A DNA stretch of 53,688 bases from an uncultured Dysosmobacter sp. (GCA_934590165.1 CAKTOO010000019.1:1-53688), one strand, 5' to 3'. Shown: positions 1 through 8,428, counted from the stretch's first letter. The notes: generated from the sequence alone by a model not told the origin. Program-made: numbers and translations.

Positions 1-628
<628 letters not shown>

Positions 629-706
629 ACAAAGTATGCAGGCAATGAGCCTTAGTGAAATGCAGATACATTGTTCGGTTTTGAAGGTGCAAGGCACTTA
701 GAACCC

Positions 707-782
707 GCACCTTTAGCTCAGTTGGTAGAGCAACTGACTCTTAATCAGTGGGTCCCCGGTTCGAGTCCGTGAAGGTGCACCA
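707..782 (+). tRNA. tRNA-Lys (anticodon CTT)
   Basis: A complete 76-nt cloverleaf is visible. The 7-bp acceptor stem pairs GCACCTT with AAGGTGC, the anticodon loop CTCTTAA carries CTT, and the T-loop contains TTCGAGTC. The 3' CCA is encoded. It lies directly behind the 23S gene, where most bacteria have the 5S gene. Confidence 0.96.
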
Positions 783-947
783 AGCCTGTTCGAGGTGTAC
801 TCAAAGCGGGTACACCTCGGATAGGGAGATAAAAGGCATCCGACGCAAACCAGCGAAGCGTTTGCGGAGGAAAGAGGCGGAAGAACGGAGCGTTGTGAGC
901 TTTGGCGGAAGCCAAAGGGAATGGAGCGAAGTTTCTTCCAACGACAT
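783..947 (+). other. Inter-tRNA spacer with three hairpins
   Basis: No gene is seen between the two tRNAs. Three inverted repeats can be read: 791-800 with 810-819 (10 bp), a CGCAAAC/GTTTGCG pair around 844-867, and CTTTGGC/GCCAAAG around 899-916. None has a following U-tract, so they look like folded precursor spacer, perhaps processing sites, not terminators. Confidence 0.5.
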
Positions 948-1022
948 GGCCCGTTGGTCAAGTGGTTAAGACAGCGGCCTCTCACGCCGTTAACATCGGT
1001 TCGAATCCGGTACGGGTCACCA
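948..1022 (+). tRNA. tRNA-Glu (anticodon CTC)
   Basis: A complete 75-nt tRNA. The acceptor stem pairs GGCCCGT with ACGGGTC (one G-T), the anticodon stem GCGGC/GCCGT encloses CTCTCAC with anticodon CTC, the T-arm holds GGTTCGAATCC, and CCA is encoded at 1020-1022. Confidence 0.95.
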
Positions 1023-1094
1023 CGTCAAAGCAAGCTGCGGATCATTCGCTTCCGCATGAATGCGAAAGCATAATTCCTCCGCTGCTTTTCCTTT

Positions 1095-1129
1095 CCGATT
1101 TTTAAACGCTTTGCTGGTTTAAAAATCGG
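1095..1129 (+). terminator. Hairpin upstream of the 5S promoter, possible terminator
   Basis: A perfect 13-bp inverted repeat (CCGATTTTTAAAC, 9-nt loop, GTTTAAAAATCGG) ends 11 bp before the -35 box of the 5S promoter. There is no clean U-tract, so termination is an inference from position. It could separate the 23S-tRNA transcript from the 5S transcript. Confidence 0.4.
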
Positions 1130-1140
1130 GGATAGAGCGC

Positions 1141-1169
1141 TTGACAAGGCTGAAAGAAAAGTGTATAGT
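1141..1169 (+). promoter_or_regulatory. Sigma-A promoter for 5S rRNA
   Basis: A consensus -35 TTGACA (1141-1146), exactly 17 bp of spacer and -10 TATAGT (1164-1169) lie about 30 bp upstream of the 5S gene. A start near 1176 would give a short leader on the 5S precursor. Confidence 0.8.
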
Positions 1170-1201
1170 ATGTATGTTCTCCGGTAAGACGGATAACGAT
1201 A

Positions 1202-1316
<115 letters not shown>

Positions 1317-1320
1317 ACTG

Positions 1321-1349
1321 AGCGGCAGTCTTTTGACTGCCGCTTTTTT
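1321..1349 (+). terminator. Terminator after 5S rRNA
   Basis: A perfect 10-bp stem (AGCGGCAGTC/GACTGCCGCT) with a TTTT loop is followed by a run of six T. It ends the rRNA transcription unit. Confidence 0.93.
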
Positions 1350-1427
1350 GTATAAAGAAAATCACGCGCTAAGCGAGCGGTTCAAAAGAGATTAAGCAAT
1401 GAATGATGTAAACAGTTTATCACGCAA

Positions 1428-1450
1428 ATTGCAATAACAAGCTGGACATT
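1428..1450 (+). repeat. IS30 left inverted repeat
   Basis: Begins ATTGCAATAAC and continues to GGACATT. It matches the reverse complement of the right end at 18 of 23 positions. Confidence 0.65.
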
Positions 1451-1517
1451 CCATGGTAGATAGCCTCGGTCGCGGATGGAGCCGCAGGCTCTGTCCGGGG
1501 CGAGGGTGCCGCAGCCG

Positions 1518-2573
1518 TCAGGCTGCGTAGACAGCATCCAGAAACGCTTCAAAGAGCTCCTCCGGGGTTCGGTATCCGATTTTCCTTCTGGGACGTCCGT
1601 TGAGCTCGTCGGCAGCAGCGAGGATATCCTCGTCGGTGTACTGTTCAAGAGATGCCTCCTTGGGGGCAAAAGCCCGAAACAAGCCGCTGTGGCGCTCATT
1701 TGGGGGGCGCTCCCAGGCGGTGTAGGGATGAGTGAAGAAGGCTTTTGTTCCCCACTTCTCCACCTTGGCAAAGTCAGCAAACTCGCTTCCGTTGTCCACT
1801 GTAATGGTCTTAAAGATCTGGGAGAAGTGTTCGCCATACTCGTCATGGAGCTCATTCATGAGGTTCATGACCGCCTCGCTGGTTTTTCCAGGGATACGGA
1901 ACGCAAGGTAGGTTTCCGTCTTCTTCTCCAACAGAGAAAAGACAACAGACTCTTTTCCAGCACGCTTACCAACCACGGTATCGCCCTCCCAATGGCCATC
2001 TTCAAGACGGAGGGATGCAATCTCCGGACGCTCTGAAATGCTTGTGCCGTAACGCTTTTTGTTCTCTCGGACCCGGCGCTTCTTCGTTTTGCGCTTCAAT
2101 GCCTCGGGGAGTTCCGTTGGATGAATGGACAGGTGTCCATTCCAGACCATGTTGTAAAGGGTCCGGGAACAAACCATCTGAGACGGCTCAAACAGGTGGT
2201 GCAGCTTGGCATAGCCACAGCAGGCATCCAGAGACCACTTGTGTTCCCGTACCTGCCGAATCACCCACTCGGAGAAGTCCCGGCAGCTGTCTGCTTTCGG
2301 TTTCCTGTGGCAGGCTGCTCTATTGGCTTCGTAGACCACCTGTCCAAGCTTCGGAGAGTAACCGGGAGCTTTTCCCTTGCTGCTCTTGCGGGCCGGTGTA
2401 CCTCGACGCAGTTCGTTTGTAATGGTGGACGGAACACACCCAATCTCTCTGGCAATGGCACGCGTTCCGAGACCATGCTGTTTGAGGGCTTTGATGGCAC
2501 CACGTTCAGCCATTCCGAGGCGCTGCCCCTTCTTGCGTTCTGCGCTGACTGTGCTATAATCTTGGCAGTCCAT
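1518..2573 (-). CDS. IS30-family transposase
   Basis: A 351-residue DDE transposase that would cut and join the ends of its own element. An N-terminal helix-turn-helix (residues about 15-60, with GTRAIAREIGCVPSTITNEL) precedes an RNase H-fold catalytic core. Catalytic residues fit D in DGHWEGDTVVG, D in TVDNGSEF and E in NERHSG. The start was chosen because AAAGGAGGG lies 9 bp upstream of ATG at 2573; an in-frame upstream ATG has no such site. Length is usual for IS30 and no break is seen, so the element may be active. Confidence 0.93.
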   Translation of the reverse strand: MDCQDYSTVSAERKKGQRLGMAERGAIKALKQHGLGTRAIAREIGCVPSTITNELRRGTPARKSSKGKAPGYSPKLGQVVYEANRAACHRKPKADSCRDFSEWVIRQVREHKWSLDACCGYAKLHHLFEPSQMVCSRTLYNMVWNGHLSIHPTELPEALKRKTKKRRVRENKKRYGTSISERPEIASLRLEDGHWEGDTVVGKRAGKESVVFSLLEKKTETYLAFRIPGKTSEAVMNLMNELHDEYGEHFSQIFKTITVDNGSEFADFAKVEKWGTKAFFTHPYTAWERPPNERHSGLFRAFAPKEASLEQYTDEDILAAADELNGRPRRKIGYRTPEELFEAFLDAVYAA

Positions 2574-2656
2574 AGTGATTGCCCTCCTTTGGCAAATGTT
2601 GTTCAGCGACTTCACTCTACCACGGGGAGAATAATCACTATGGATTTTTTCATTCA

Positions 2657-2679
2657 AGTGTCCAACTTGATTTTACAAT
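2657..2679 (-). repeat. IS30 right inverted repeat
   Basis: Reverse complement begins ATTGTAAAATC and ends GGACACT, matching the left repeat with five mismatches. It lies upstream of the transposase start. Confidence 0.65.
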
Positions 2680-2771
2680 CAACCTAAATTATATTATGCG
2701 CGTGAATTGTCCGAAATAAAATCGACCAAGCCGGACTCCATCGACACGCGGGGAAAAGGGTGCTCTTTTAG

Positions 2772-2800
2772 TTGTATTTTGCCGCTGGACATGATACACT
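2772..2800 (+). promoter_or_regulatory. Extended -10 promoter
   Basis: TTGTAT, 17-bp spacer, TACACT with an upstream TG (TGaTACACT). It lies about 35 bp before the small membrane-protein gene at 2834. Confidence 0.55.
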
Positions 2801-2833
2801 GTGCACAGTGCAAAAGAGAAAGAAGGAACAATC

Positions 2834-3103
2834 ATGATGGATTCCAAGACCACGGGGATCGTGGCGTATATTACCTGGATTGGCCTGTTGGTGGCGCTGG
2901 TAGCAGGCGACCGGGAAGGGGCAAAGTTTCATTTGAACCAGGCTCTGGTCATCTGGCTGGCGGGCCTGTTTGCCGCCATTCCCTGCATCGGCTGGATCTG
3001 GGGCATTTTCTGCTTCATCTGCGCGGTGATGGGCTGTATCGCCGCCATTAACGGCGAGGAAAAGGAAGTTCCCTTACTTGGCAAGATCAAGCTCCTGAAG
3101 TAA
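2834..3103 (+). CDS. Small membrane protein, DUF4870/Tic20-like
   Basis: An 89-residue protein with two or three hydrophobic segments (about residues 9-25, 39-56 and 58-74). A polar turn, REGAKFHLNQAL, follows the first segment; this (H/N)-Q-A pattern is typical of DUF4870-type small membrane proteins. The molecular function is not known. The start is the ATG at 2834, preceded by AGAAGGA; an earlier in-frame ATG at 2801 lacks a ribosome-binding site. The gene has its own promoter and strong terminator, so it appears to be monocistronic. Confidence 0.75.
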   Translation: MMDSKTTGIVAYITWIGLLVALVAGDREGAKFHLNQALVIWLAGLFAAIPCIGWIWGIFCFICAVMGCIAAINGEEKEVPLLGKIKLLK

Positions 3104-3111
3104 GCACAGAC

Positions 3112-3140
3112 AAAAAAGCCGCGCTTGGCGCGGCTTTTTT
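3112..3140 (+). terminator. Bidirectional terminator
   Basis: GCCGCGC/GCGCGGC stem with TTG loop, flanked by A6 and T6, so it can act on both strands. Confidence 0.92.
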
Positions 3141-3154
3141 CATGGGGAGGTACG

Positions 3155-3565
3155 ATGGAAAGACATATGACGGACCGGGAGGCGTACCCCGCCGCCTGGG
3201 TAACATTGGCGGCGTTGGGCGGGGGATTCCTATTGTGGAAATATGCCCTGGGGACGCCCGCCATTAGCCGCTGCTGGGCCTGGGAACATTGGCGGCTGTA
3301 CTGCCCCGGCTGCGGCGGGACACGAGCAGTTCTGGCGCTGGCCTGTGGGCATATTCTGCGGGCTTTGCATTACCATCTGCCCATGATGCTGACCACCGCG
3401 CTGGCGGCTGTCTACATGGCATCACAAACCGTCTGGCGGCTGCGGGGCAGGCGGGGCTGGGTACTGCACTATGATCCCAGATGGCCGGGGCTGGTGGCGA
3501 CTTTGTTTTTGGGGAACTGTCTGCTGCGAAATATTCTATGGTTATGGTTTGGATGGGGCATTTAA
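3155..3565 (+). CDS. DUF2752 family membrane protein
   Basis: A 136-residue protein with about three membrane segments and the family hallmark YCPGCGGTRA (residues about 48-57) just after the first segment. The paired cysteines could form a disulfide or bind metal, but no biochemical role is established. ATG at 3155 follows GGGGAGG by 4 bp. The gene begins 15 bp after the preceding terminator and has no separate promoter that I can see; its SD directly abuts that terminator's T-tract. Confidence 0.82.
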   Translation: MERHMTDREAYPAAWVTLAALGGGFLLWKYALGTPAISRCWAWEHWRLYCPGCGGTRAVLALACGHILRALHYHLPMMLTTALAAVYMASQTVWRLRGRRGWVLHYDPRWPGLVATLFLGNCLLRNILWLWFGWGI

Positions 3566-3597
3566 AAAGGGAGGCATGGAAACCCATGCCTCCCTTT
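3566..3597. terminator. Bidirectional terminator between convergent genes
   Basis: AAAGGGAGGCATG pairs with CATGCCTCCCTTT. It serves the DUF2752 gene on the plus strand and glyA on the minus strand. Confidence 0.85.
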
Positions 3598-3600
3598 CTC

Positions 3601-4848
3601 TTATTCGTAAATGGGGAACTGCCGGCACAGGGCATTGACCTCGGCCCGGACTTGTTCGGCGTTGGCGTCGAAATCCTCGGCAATCAGCTTCATCCACTGG
3701 GCGATCTTCACCATTTCCGGCTCCTTGAAGCCTCGGGAGGTAACGGCGGGAGTGCCCACCCGGATGCCGCTGGTGACGAAGGGTTTTTCCGGGTCATTGG
3801 GAATGGCGTTTTTGTTGACGGTGATTTGGACCTCGTCCAGACGGTGCTCGAACTCCTTGCCGGTGATGTGGAAATTCCGCACATCCACCAGCATCAGGTG
3901 GTTGTCTGTGCCGCCGGACACCAGACGGAAGCCGTTTTTCACCAGTTCCTCCGCCAGGACCTTGGCGTTTTTCACGATCTGCTCCGCATAAGCCTTGAAT
4001 TCCGGCTTCAGCGCTTCACCGAAGCACACGGCTTTGGCAGCGATGATGTGCTCCAGAGGACCGCCCTGGGTGCCGGGGAACACGGCGGAGTTGATCTTCT
4101 TATAAATGGCCTCGTCGTTGCAGAGAATCAGGCCGCCCCGGGGACCACGAAGGGTCTTATGGGTAGTGGTAGTCACCACGTCGGCGTAAGGGATGGGGGA
4201 GGGATGGGCTCCGGCGGCCACCAGGCCGGCGATGTGGGCCATGTCCACCATGAGATAGGCGCCCACGGCGTCAGCGACCTCCCGGAATTTGGCGAAGTCG
4301 ATGACGCGGGGATAAGCGGAGGCACCGGCTACGATAAGCTTGGGCCTGCATTCTTTGGCGATGTCCATTAGCTTGTCATAGTCGATCATTTCCGTCTCGT
4401 CATCCAGACCGTAGGGGACTACATGGAAGTACTTGCCGGAGATGTTCACAGGACTGCCGTGGCTGAGATGGCCGCCGTGGGCCAGATTCATGCCCAGCAC
4501 CGTGTCGCCGGGCTGGAGCAGGGCAAAGAATACCGCAAGGTTGGCGTTAGCACCGGAATGGGGCTGGACGTTGGCGTAATTGCAGCCAAACAGCTGGCAG
4601 GCCCGCTTGCGGGCGATCTCCTCTGTCATATCCACGGCATAGCAGCCGCCGTAGTAACGCTTGCCGGGGTAGCCCTCGGCGTACTTGTTGGTCAGGCAGG
4701 TACCCATGGCCAGCATGACGGCGGGACTGACAATGTTCTCGGAGGCGATGAGCTCAATGTTGCGGCGCTCACGGGCAAACTCCTCCTGAATGGAAGCGCC
4801 TACCTCGGGATCGTATTGGGAAATAAAGTCCATGTTCTTCTGTACCAT
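3601..4848 (-). CDS. glyA: Serine hydroxymethyltransferase
   Basis: A 415-residue PLP enzyme that interconverts serine plus tetrahydrofolate with glycine plus 5,10-methylene-THF in the cytosol, supplying one-carbon units. The PLP lysine is in TTTTHKTLRGPRGG (around residue 230). The SHMT signatures IASENIVSPAV, YAEGYPGKRYYGG and VQPHSGANAN are all present, and length is normal. ATG at 4848 was chosen because AAAGGAGG lies just upstream; the open frame extends further without another site. A folate gene (5-formyl-THF cyclo-ligase) follows upstream on the same strand with its own unit. Confidence 0.97.
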   Translation of the reverse strand: MVQKNMDFISQYDPEVGASIQEEFARERRNIELIASENIVSPAVMLAMGTCLTNKYAEGYPGKRYYGGCYAVDMTEEIARKRACQLFGCNYANVQPHSGANANLAVFFALLQPGDTVLGMNLAHGGHLSHGSPVNISGKYFHVVPYGLDDETEMIDYDKLMDIAKECRPKLIVAGASAYPRVIDFAKFREVADAVGAYLMVDMAHIAGLVAAGAHPSPIPYADVVTTTTHKTLRGPRGGLILCNDEAIYKKINSAVFPGTQGGPLEHIIAAKAVCFGEALKPEFKAYAEQIVKNAKVLAEELVKNGFRLVSGGTDNHLMLVDVRNFHITGKEFEHRLDEVQITVNKNAIPNDPEKPFVTSGIRVGTPAVTSRGFKEPEMVKIAQWMKLIAEDFDANAEQVRAEVNALCRQFPIYE

Positions 4849-4885
4849 GGGGCGGTCCTCCTTTAATGTTGAATAGATGGTTTTT

Positions 4886-4914
4886 ATTGTATGCGATTTT
4901 AGACAGCCTGGCAA
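4886..4914 (-). promoter_or_regulatory. glyA promoter
   Basis: On the minus strand TTGCCA, 17-bp spacer, TACAAT, ending about 38 bp before the glyA start. Confidence 0.75.
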
Positions 4915-4937
4915 GCAGATTTTGCTAATGGCAGGTA

Positions 4938-5525
4938 TTACCCCAGCCTTGCCGGGGTGCCGTCCTCATACAGGCCCACCTCCGTCAGCACCCAGGGAAT
5001 GGGGTAATCGTGGGGCTCCAGGGGAATTTCCTCCCGGATGAGCTTTTCCCGGCACAGCAGCACCGTTCCGCCCCGGTAATTGGAGAGAAAGCGGTCGTAG
5101 TAGCCGCCGCCCTGACCCAGCCGCTGGCCCAGGTGGTTGCAGGTAAGGCAGGGCAGGATAGCCAGGTCCACATCATCCGGGTCCGTCAGGGGAGCGGTCA
5201 TTGGCGGCTCCAGGATGCCGTAAGCGCCGGGGACCAGCTCCTCGAAAGAGCGGATCTGCCGCAGCTCCATAACGCCGGGGCCGGTGCAGCGGGGAACGCT
5301 GAGCCGCTTTCCCACAGCCAGGGCGTCCGCCAGGATGGGGCGGGTGTCGATCTCCCGGGCGGTGCCTACGAAACAAAATACCGCCGCCGCGGCCTGGTAT
5401 TCCGGCATGGCCAGCAGGTGGGCGCAGATGGCACGGCTGCTGGCCGCTTTATATTTTTCCAGCAGCTGCCGTTCCAGTGCCCGCATGGTCCGGCGCAGCC
5501 GCTGCTTTTCCTCTTGTTTGGTCAT
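4938..5525 (-). CDS. 5-formyltetrahydrofolate cyclo-ligase
   Basis: A 195-residue member of the MTHFS (YgfA/FAU1) family, which uses ATP to turn 5-formyl-THF, an SHMT side product and inhibitor, into 5,10-methenyl-THF. Family motifs include a basic N-terminus (KQRLRRTMRAL), ALAVGKRLSVPR and the C-terminal glycine-rich GQRLGQGGGYYDRFL that binds nucleotide. Its ATG overlaps the dinB stop by 4 bp (ATGA), so the two are probably translationally coupled. Its closeness to glyA fits the folate one-carbon theme. Confidence 0.92.
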   Translation of the reverse strand: MTKQEEKQRLRRTMRALERQLLEKYKAASSRAICAHLLAMPEYQAAAAVFCFVGTAREIDTRPILADALAVGKRLSVPRCTGPGVMELRQIRSFEELVPGAYGILEPPMTAPLTDPDDVDLAILPCLTCNHLGQRLGQGGGYYDRFLSNYRGGTVLLCREKLIREEIPLEPHDYPIPWVLTEVGLYEDGTPARLG

Positions 5526-6736
5526 GGAAGGGGGTCCTCCTCTTTTTCAGTATGGGCGGCGCCGAAGGAAATGGCGCCTGCGCCGTATTTGCCCCGAATG
5601 CGGTCCATGGCGGCCTCCAGCTTTTCCTGCCGTTCCTTTTGGGGAGCTGCGGCGGCACCGAACAGGTCCACCTGTTCGTAGGCCTCTCCCTCCTGGACCA
5701 GGTGGATGGCCGTGACGGTCAGAGCCCGGATGGGGGAGGGGGGCTTCCACAAAAGGGCTGTCAGGTCCATGGCGGCCTGGGTGATGTCCCGGATGAGATG
5801 GGTGGGGGCGGGCAGCTGGGTCTGCCGGGAGCGGTCGTGGAACTCCGGGTCCCGGACCATTACCTGGATGCCCCCGGCGTACAGTCCATAGTGCCGCAGC
5901 CGAGTGGCCACGGAGTCCGCCAGCACGGCGATGCCGCCTTTCACCTGCTCCGGCGTTGTGAGGTTTTTGGGAAAGGTGGTGCCGTTGCCCACGGATTTTA
6001 CCGGCTCCGCTTCGTAACGGGAGCAGACCGGCTCCCGGTCCAGGCCGTTGGCGTATTCATACAGCTGAACGCCCAGCTTGCCCATGACGGTCTCCAGCAT
6101 CTCCGCACGGCAGGCCGCCAGCTGGCCGATGGTCTCCACCCCATATTGGCGCAGCAGCTTCCGGGCGGCGGAACCCACGAACAGCAGGTCGCCCACCGGC
6201 AGGGGCCACACCACCTTTTTCCAGTTTTCCCGGGAAATGACGGTGGTGGCGTCAGGCTTTTGATAGTCGCTGCCCAGCTTGGCGAATACTTTATTGAAGC
6301 TGACGCCCACGGACAGCGTCAGTCCCAGTTCCTGCTTCATCCGCTGGCGCAGGGCATCCGCCAGCGCTTTGGCGTCACCGCCGAACAGGTGCAGGGAGCC
6401 GGTCACATCCAGCCAGCTCTCGTCAATGCCGAAGGGCTCCACCAGGTCTGTGTACTCCTCATAAATGGCGTTGACCTTCCGGGAGTATTCCCGGTACAAA
6501 TCGTGGTGAGGCGGCAGCAGTACCAGGGCGGGGCATTTCTTTTTGGCCTGCCAGATGGTCTCCGCTGTCTGAACGCCGCAGCGTTTGGCTGGCTCGTTCT
6601 TGGCCAGAATGATGCCGTGGCGGGAGGTGGGGTCACCGCAGACGGCCGTGGGGATATCCCGCAGATCCGGGTGGCTCAGCAGCTCCACGGAGGCGTAAAA
6701 ACAGTTGAGGTCACAGTGGAGAATGATACGGTCCAT
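5522..6736 (-). CDS. dinB: DNA polymerase IV, Y-family
   Basis: A 404-residue translesion polymerase. Catalytic-palm motifs are visible: LHCDLNCFYASVE (metal-binding Asp and steric Tyr) near residue 5 and FGIDESWLDVT near residue 100, followed by the helix-hairpin-helix thumb and little-finger region. It would copy past damaged bases with low fidelity. ATG at 6736 follows AGAAAGGAGGGC. It is the first gene of a two-gene unit with the formyl-THF cyclo-ligase. I could not identify a convincing LexA box upstream. Confidence 0.94.
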   Translation of the reverse strand: MDRIILHCDLNCFYASVELLSHPDLRDIPTAVCGDPTSRHGIILAKNEPAKRCGVQTAETIWQAKKKCPALVLLPPHHDLYREYSRKVNAIYEEYTDLVEPFGIDESWLDVTGSLHLFGGDAKALADALRQRMKQELGLTLSVGVSFNKVFAKLGSDYQKPDATTVISRENWKKVVWPLPVGDLLFVGSAARKLLRQYGVETIGQLAACRAEMLETVMGKLGVQLYEYANGLDREPVCSRYEAEPVKSVGNGTTFPKNLTTPEQVKGGIAVLADSVATRLRHYGLYAGGIQVMVRDPEFHDRSRQTQLPAPTHLIRDITQAAMDLTALLWKPPSPIRALTVTAIHLVQEGEAYEQVDLFGAAAAPQKERQEKLEAAMDRIRGKYGAGAISFGAAHTEKEEDPLP

Positions 6737-6798
6737 GGCGCTGCCCTCCTTTCTGCTTCCATGATAGCACATCTGTTCGGGTTTGGAAAGATGCAATG

Positions 6799-6830
6799 AA
6801 AAAAGGCGGCGTGCAAAAGCACGCCGCCTT
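6799..6830 (-). terminator. Terminator after ribU
   Basis: A 12-bp perfect stem (AAGGCGGCGTGC/GCACGCCGCCTT) with a 4-nt loop. On the minus strand it is followed by T6, placing it 12 bp past the ribU stop. Confidence 0.92.
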
Positions 6831-6842
6831 GAAGAAACTCAA

Positions 6843-7472
6843 TCACTTATGCAGCAGGGGAGACAGTGGCTTGTAGATTAGGAAACACAGCAGCACATCC
6901 AGCATACCTTTACAGAAGGTGAAGGGCATGTTGAAGATGGTCAGGCACTTGATAAGACTGTCGGCGGAGGGGAGGATGGCCTGGTACATGCCGATGATGG
7001 CGTCCAGCGGGAGACCGTAGCACACCACGTAAGCGGGATAGACCACGAAGTAGTTCAGCGGTACGGAGACCACCGCCATCAACGCGGCGCCCACCAGGGA
7101 GCCCAGCAGAGCGCTTTTGCGGCTCTTTTTCAGTTGGTAAATGAAGCCGGCGGCCAGGCAGAACACGGAGCCCAGCAGGAAGTTGCAAAGCTCGCCCACG
7201 TAAGCGGAAGTGGTGCCCTTGAACAGGATGTGCAACAAGTTTTTCAGAAGGGTGACGGCTACGCCGTAGACAGGGCCCAGAGAGAAGGCGGCCAGCAGCT
7301 CCGGCAGGTCGGAGACGTCCATCTTCACAAAGGAGGGGATCAGTGCGGGGATGGGGAACTCGATGAACATCAGCACAAAGGCCACGGCGGACAGCATGGC
7401 GGTGACGGTCAGCTTGTGGGTGCGGCTCCGGCTGGCGGAGGTGGGTGCGGCATTGACAGATGGGTTGGACAT
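6843..7472 (-). CDS. ribU: ECF transporter S component for riboflavin
   Basis: A 209-residue membrane protein that binds riboflavin and works with a shared energizing module (EcfT and two ATPases, not in this window). Six hydrophobic segments begin at about residue 22 (LTVTAMLSAVAFVLM). The RibU-like features FPIPALIPSFVKMDVSDLPELLAAF and GPVYGVAVTLLKNLLH are present. The start at 7472 follows AAAGGAG; longer readings run back into the riboswitch. The FMN riboswitch directly upstream fixes the substrate assignment. Confidence 0.93.
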   Translation of the reverse strand: MSNPSVNAAPTSASRSRTHKLTVTAMLSAVAFVLMFIEFPIPALIPSFVKMDVSDLPELLAAFSLGPVYGVAVTLLKNLLHILFKGTTSAYVGELCNFLLGSVFCLAAGFIYQLKKSRKSALLGSLVGAALMAVVSVPLNYFVVYPAYVVCYGLPLDAIIGMYQAILPSADSLIKCLTIFNMPFTFCKGMLDVLLCFLIYKPLSPLLHK

Positions 7473-7485
7473 ATAAAATACACTC

Positions 7486-7546
7486 CTTTGTTTGTTTGAA
7501 AACACCCTGGACGCTTTGACTTCTCCAAGGTGAACAAACAACAAAG
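7486..7546 (-). promoter_or_regulatory. SD-sequestering hairpin of the FMN riboswitch
   Basis: In the ribU leader, CTTTGTTGTTTG (7535-7546) can pair, with one bulge, with CAAACAAACAAAG (7486-7498). The second arm overlaps the AAAGGAG site of ribU. This suggests control at translation initiation. Pairing was read by eye, not computed. Confidence 0.6.
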
Positions 7547-7580
7547 AAGCGCACGAAATGTACGCGGCTCTGCCGCACTC

Positions 7581-7698
7581 ATCTTCTTCCATCCAGACTA
7601 TACTGTTGGTCCCGGAGTTGCACCGGGTCAGCGGATATCTTGCGATATCCGGTCGCGGACTTTACCGCCAGTGGGGAATCACGCCCCGCCCTGAAGAC
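7581..7698 (-). promoter_or_regulatory. FMN riboswitch (RFN element)
   Basis: The reverse strand carries the conserved RFN blocks in order: TCTTCAGGGCGGGGCG, ATTCCCCACTGGCGGTAAAG, CCGCGACCGG, GCTGACCCGGTG, ACTCCGGGACCAACAGTATAG and TCTGGATGGAAGAAGA. P1 is TCTTC/GAAGA. It senses FMN and should lower ribU expression when FMN is plentiful. Confidence 0.97.
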
Positions 7699-7725
7699 AA
7701 AGTATTCAGTTGTTTTCTGTGAAAT

Positions 7726-7754
7726 AGTATACGGCGGGAGGCGGGAAAATGCAA
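7726..7754 (-). promoter_or_regulatory. Promoter of the FMN riboswitch-ribU unit
   Basis: TTGCAT, 17-bp spacer, TATACT on the minus strand, about 28 bp before the aptamer. Confidence 0.75.
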
Positions 7755-7778
7755 CCCCCAATTTACAAATATCCGCTC

Positions 7779-7807
7779 TTTACAAAAACGAACGAATGTT
7801 CTATACT
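7779..7807 (+). promoter_or_regulatory. Promoter of the SLOG-protein gene
   Basis: TTTACA, 17-bp spacer, TATACT, about 33 bp before the start at 7841. It is divergent from the ribU promoter with 24 bp between the -35 boxes. Confidence 0.75.
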
Positions 7808-7840
7808 GAAAACGATCTCATCTGAAAAGGAGGCGGCGCC

Positions 7841-8365
7841 ATGGGGGCCCGGCAGGAGTCCTGCTGCTTTACCGGCCACCGGCCGGGCAAGCTGCCCTGG
7901 AAATACAATGAGGAGGACGCCCGGTGCCTGGCACTGAAGGGGCGGATGGCGGACGCGGTGGAGGCTGCGTACCAGGAGGGCTACCGACATTTCCTCTGCG
8001 GCATGGCCATGGGCTGTGACCTGTACTTTTGCGAATGCGTGCTGGCCCTGCGGGAGCAGCATCCGGACGTGACGGTGGAGGCGGCCATCCCCTGTCCCAC
8101 CCAGGCGGACCGGTGGCCCGCCGCCCAGCGGGAGCGGTATGCGCGGCTGGTGGCGGCCTGCGACTTTGAGACTCTGGTCTCCCAGCGGTATACCTCCACC
8201 TGTATGCAGCGGCGGGACCGCTACATGGTGGACCACGCTTCGCTGCTTATCGCCGCCTTTGACGGCTCCGCCGGCGGCACCCGGTACACGGTGGAATACG
8301 CCATGGGTCGGGGGCTGGACATTGTGGACCTGCCTATCGTCACGGGAAATTTTACGGGATTTTAA
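7841..8365 (+). CDS. SLOG-domain protein, DUF1273/YpsA-like
   Basis: A 174-residue Rossmann-like protein of the SLOG superfamily, whose members bind nucleotide-derived ligands. The N-terminal CCFTGHRPGKLPW and the mid-protein FLCGMAMGCDLYFCE, a glycine-rich loop, are typical of the YpsA/DUF1273 group. The ligand and role here are unknown. ATG at 7841 lies 7 bp after AAAAGGAGG. The gene is directly preceded by a good promoter and followed by a small unknown gene. Confidence 0.82.
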   Translation: MGARQESCCFTGHRPGKLPWKYNEEDARCLALKGRMADAVEAAYQEGYRHFLCGMAMGCDLYFCECVLALREQHPDVTVEAAIPCPTQADRWPAAQRERYARLVAACDFETLVSQRYTSTCMQRRDRYMVDHASLLIAAFDGSAGGTRYTVEYAMGRGLDIVDLPIVTGNFTGF

Positions 8366-8376
8366 CGGAAAGCCGC

Positions 8377-8405
8377 TTGTGCCTTTTCTTTTGGCTGGGT
8401 ATGCT
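8377..8405 (+). promoter_or_regulatory. Possible promoter for the 62-residue gene
   Basis: TTGTGC, 17-bp spacer, TATGCT, 24 bp before GTG at 8429. The boxes are moderately good. Confidence 0.4.
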
Positions 8406-8428
8406 GAAAAAAGAAAGGCGGTGGAGCG

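Larger units (their letters stand above)
1428..2679 (-). mobile_element. IS30-family insertion sequence
   Basis: A roughly 1.25-kb element holding one intact IS30-type transposase on the minus strand. Imperfect terminal inverted repeats are visible at 1428-1450 and 2657-2679 (18 of 23 positions match). It sits just downstream of the rRNA terminator. Exact ends and any target duplication were not determined. Confidence 0.8.

Noticed and set aside
6737..6800. LexA/SOS box before dinB
   Set aside because: No convincing GAAC-N4-GTTC-type dyad was found in the short upstream region.
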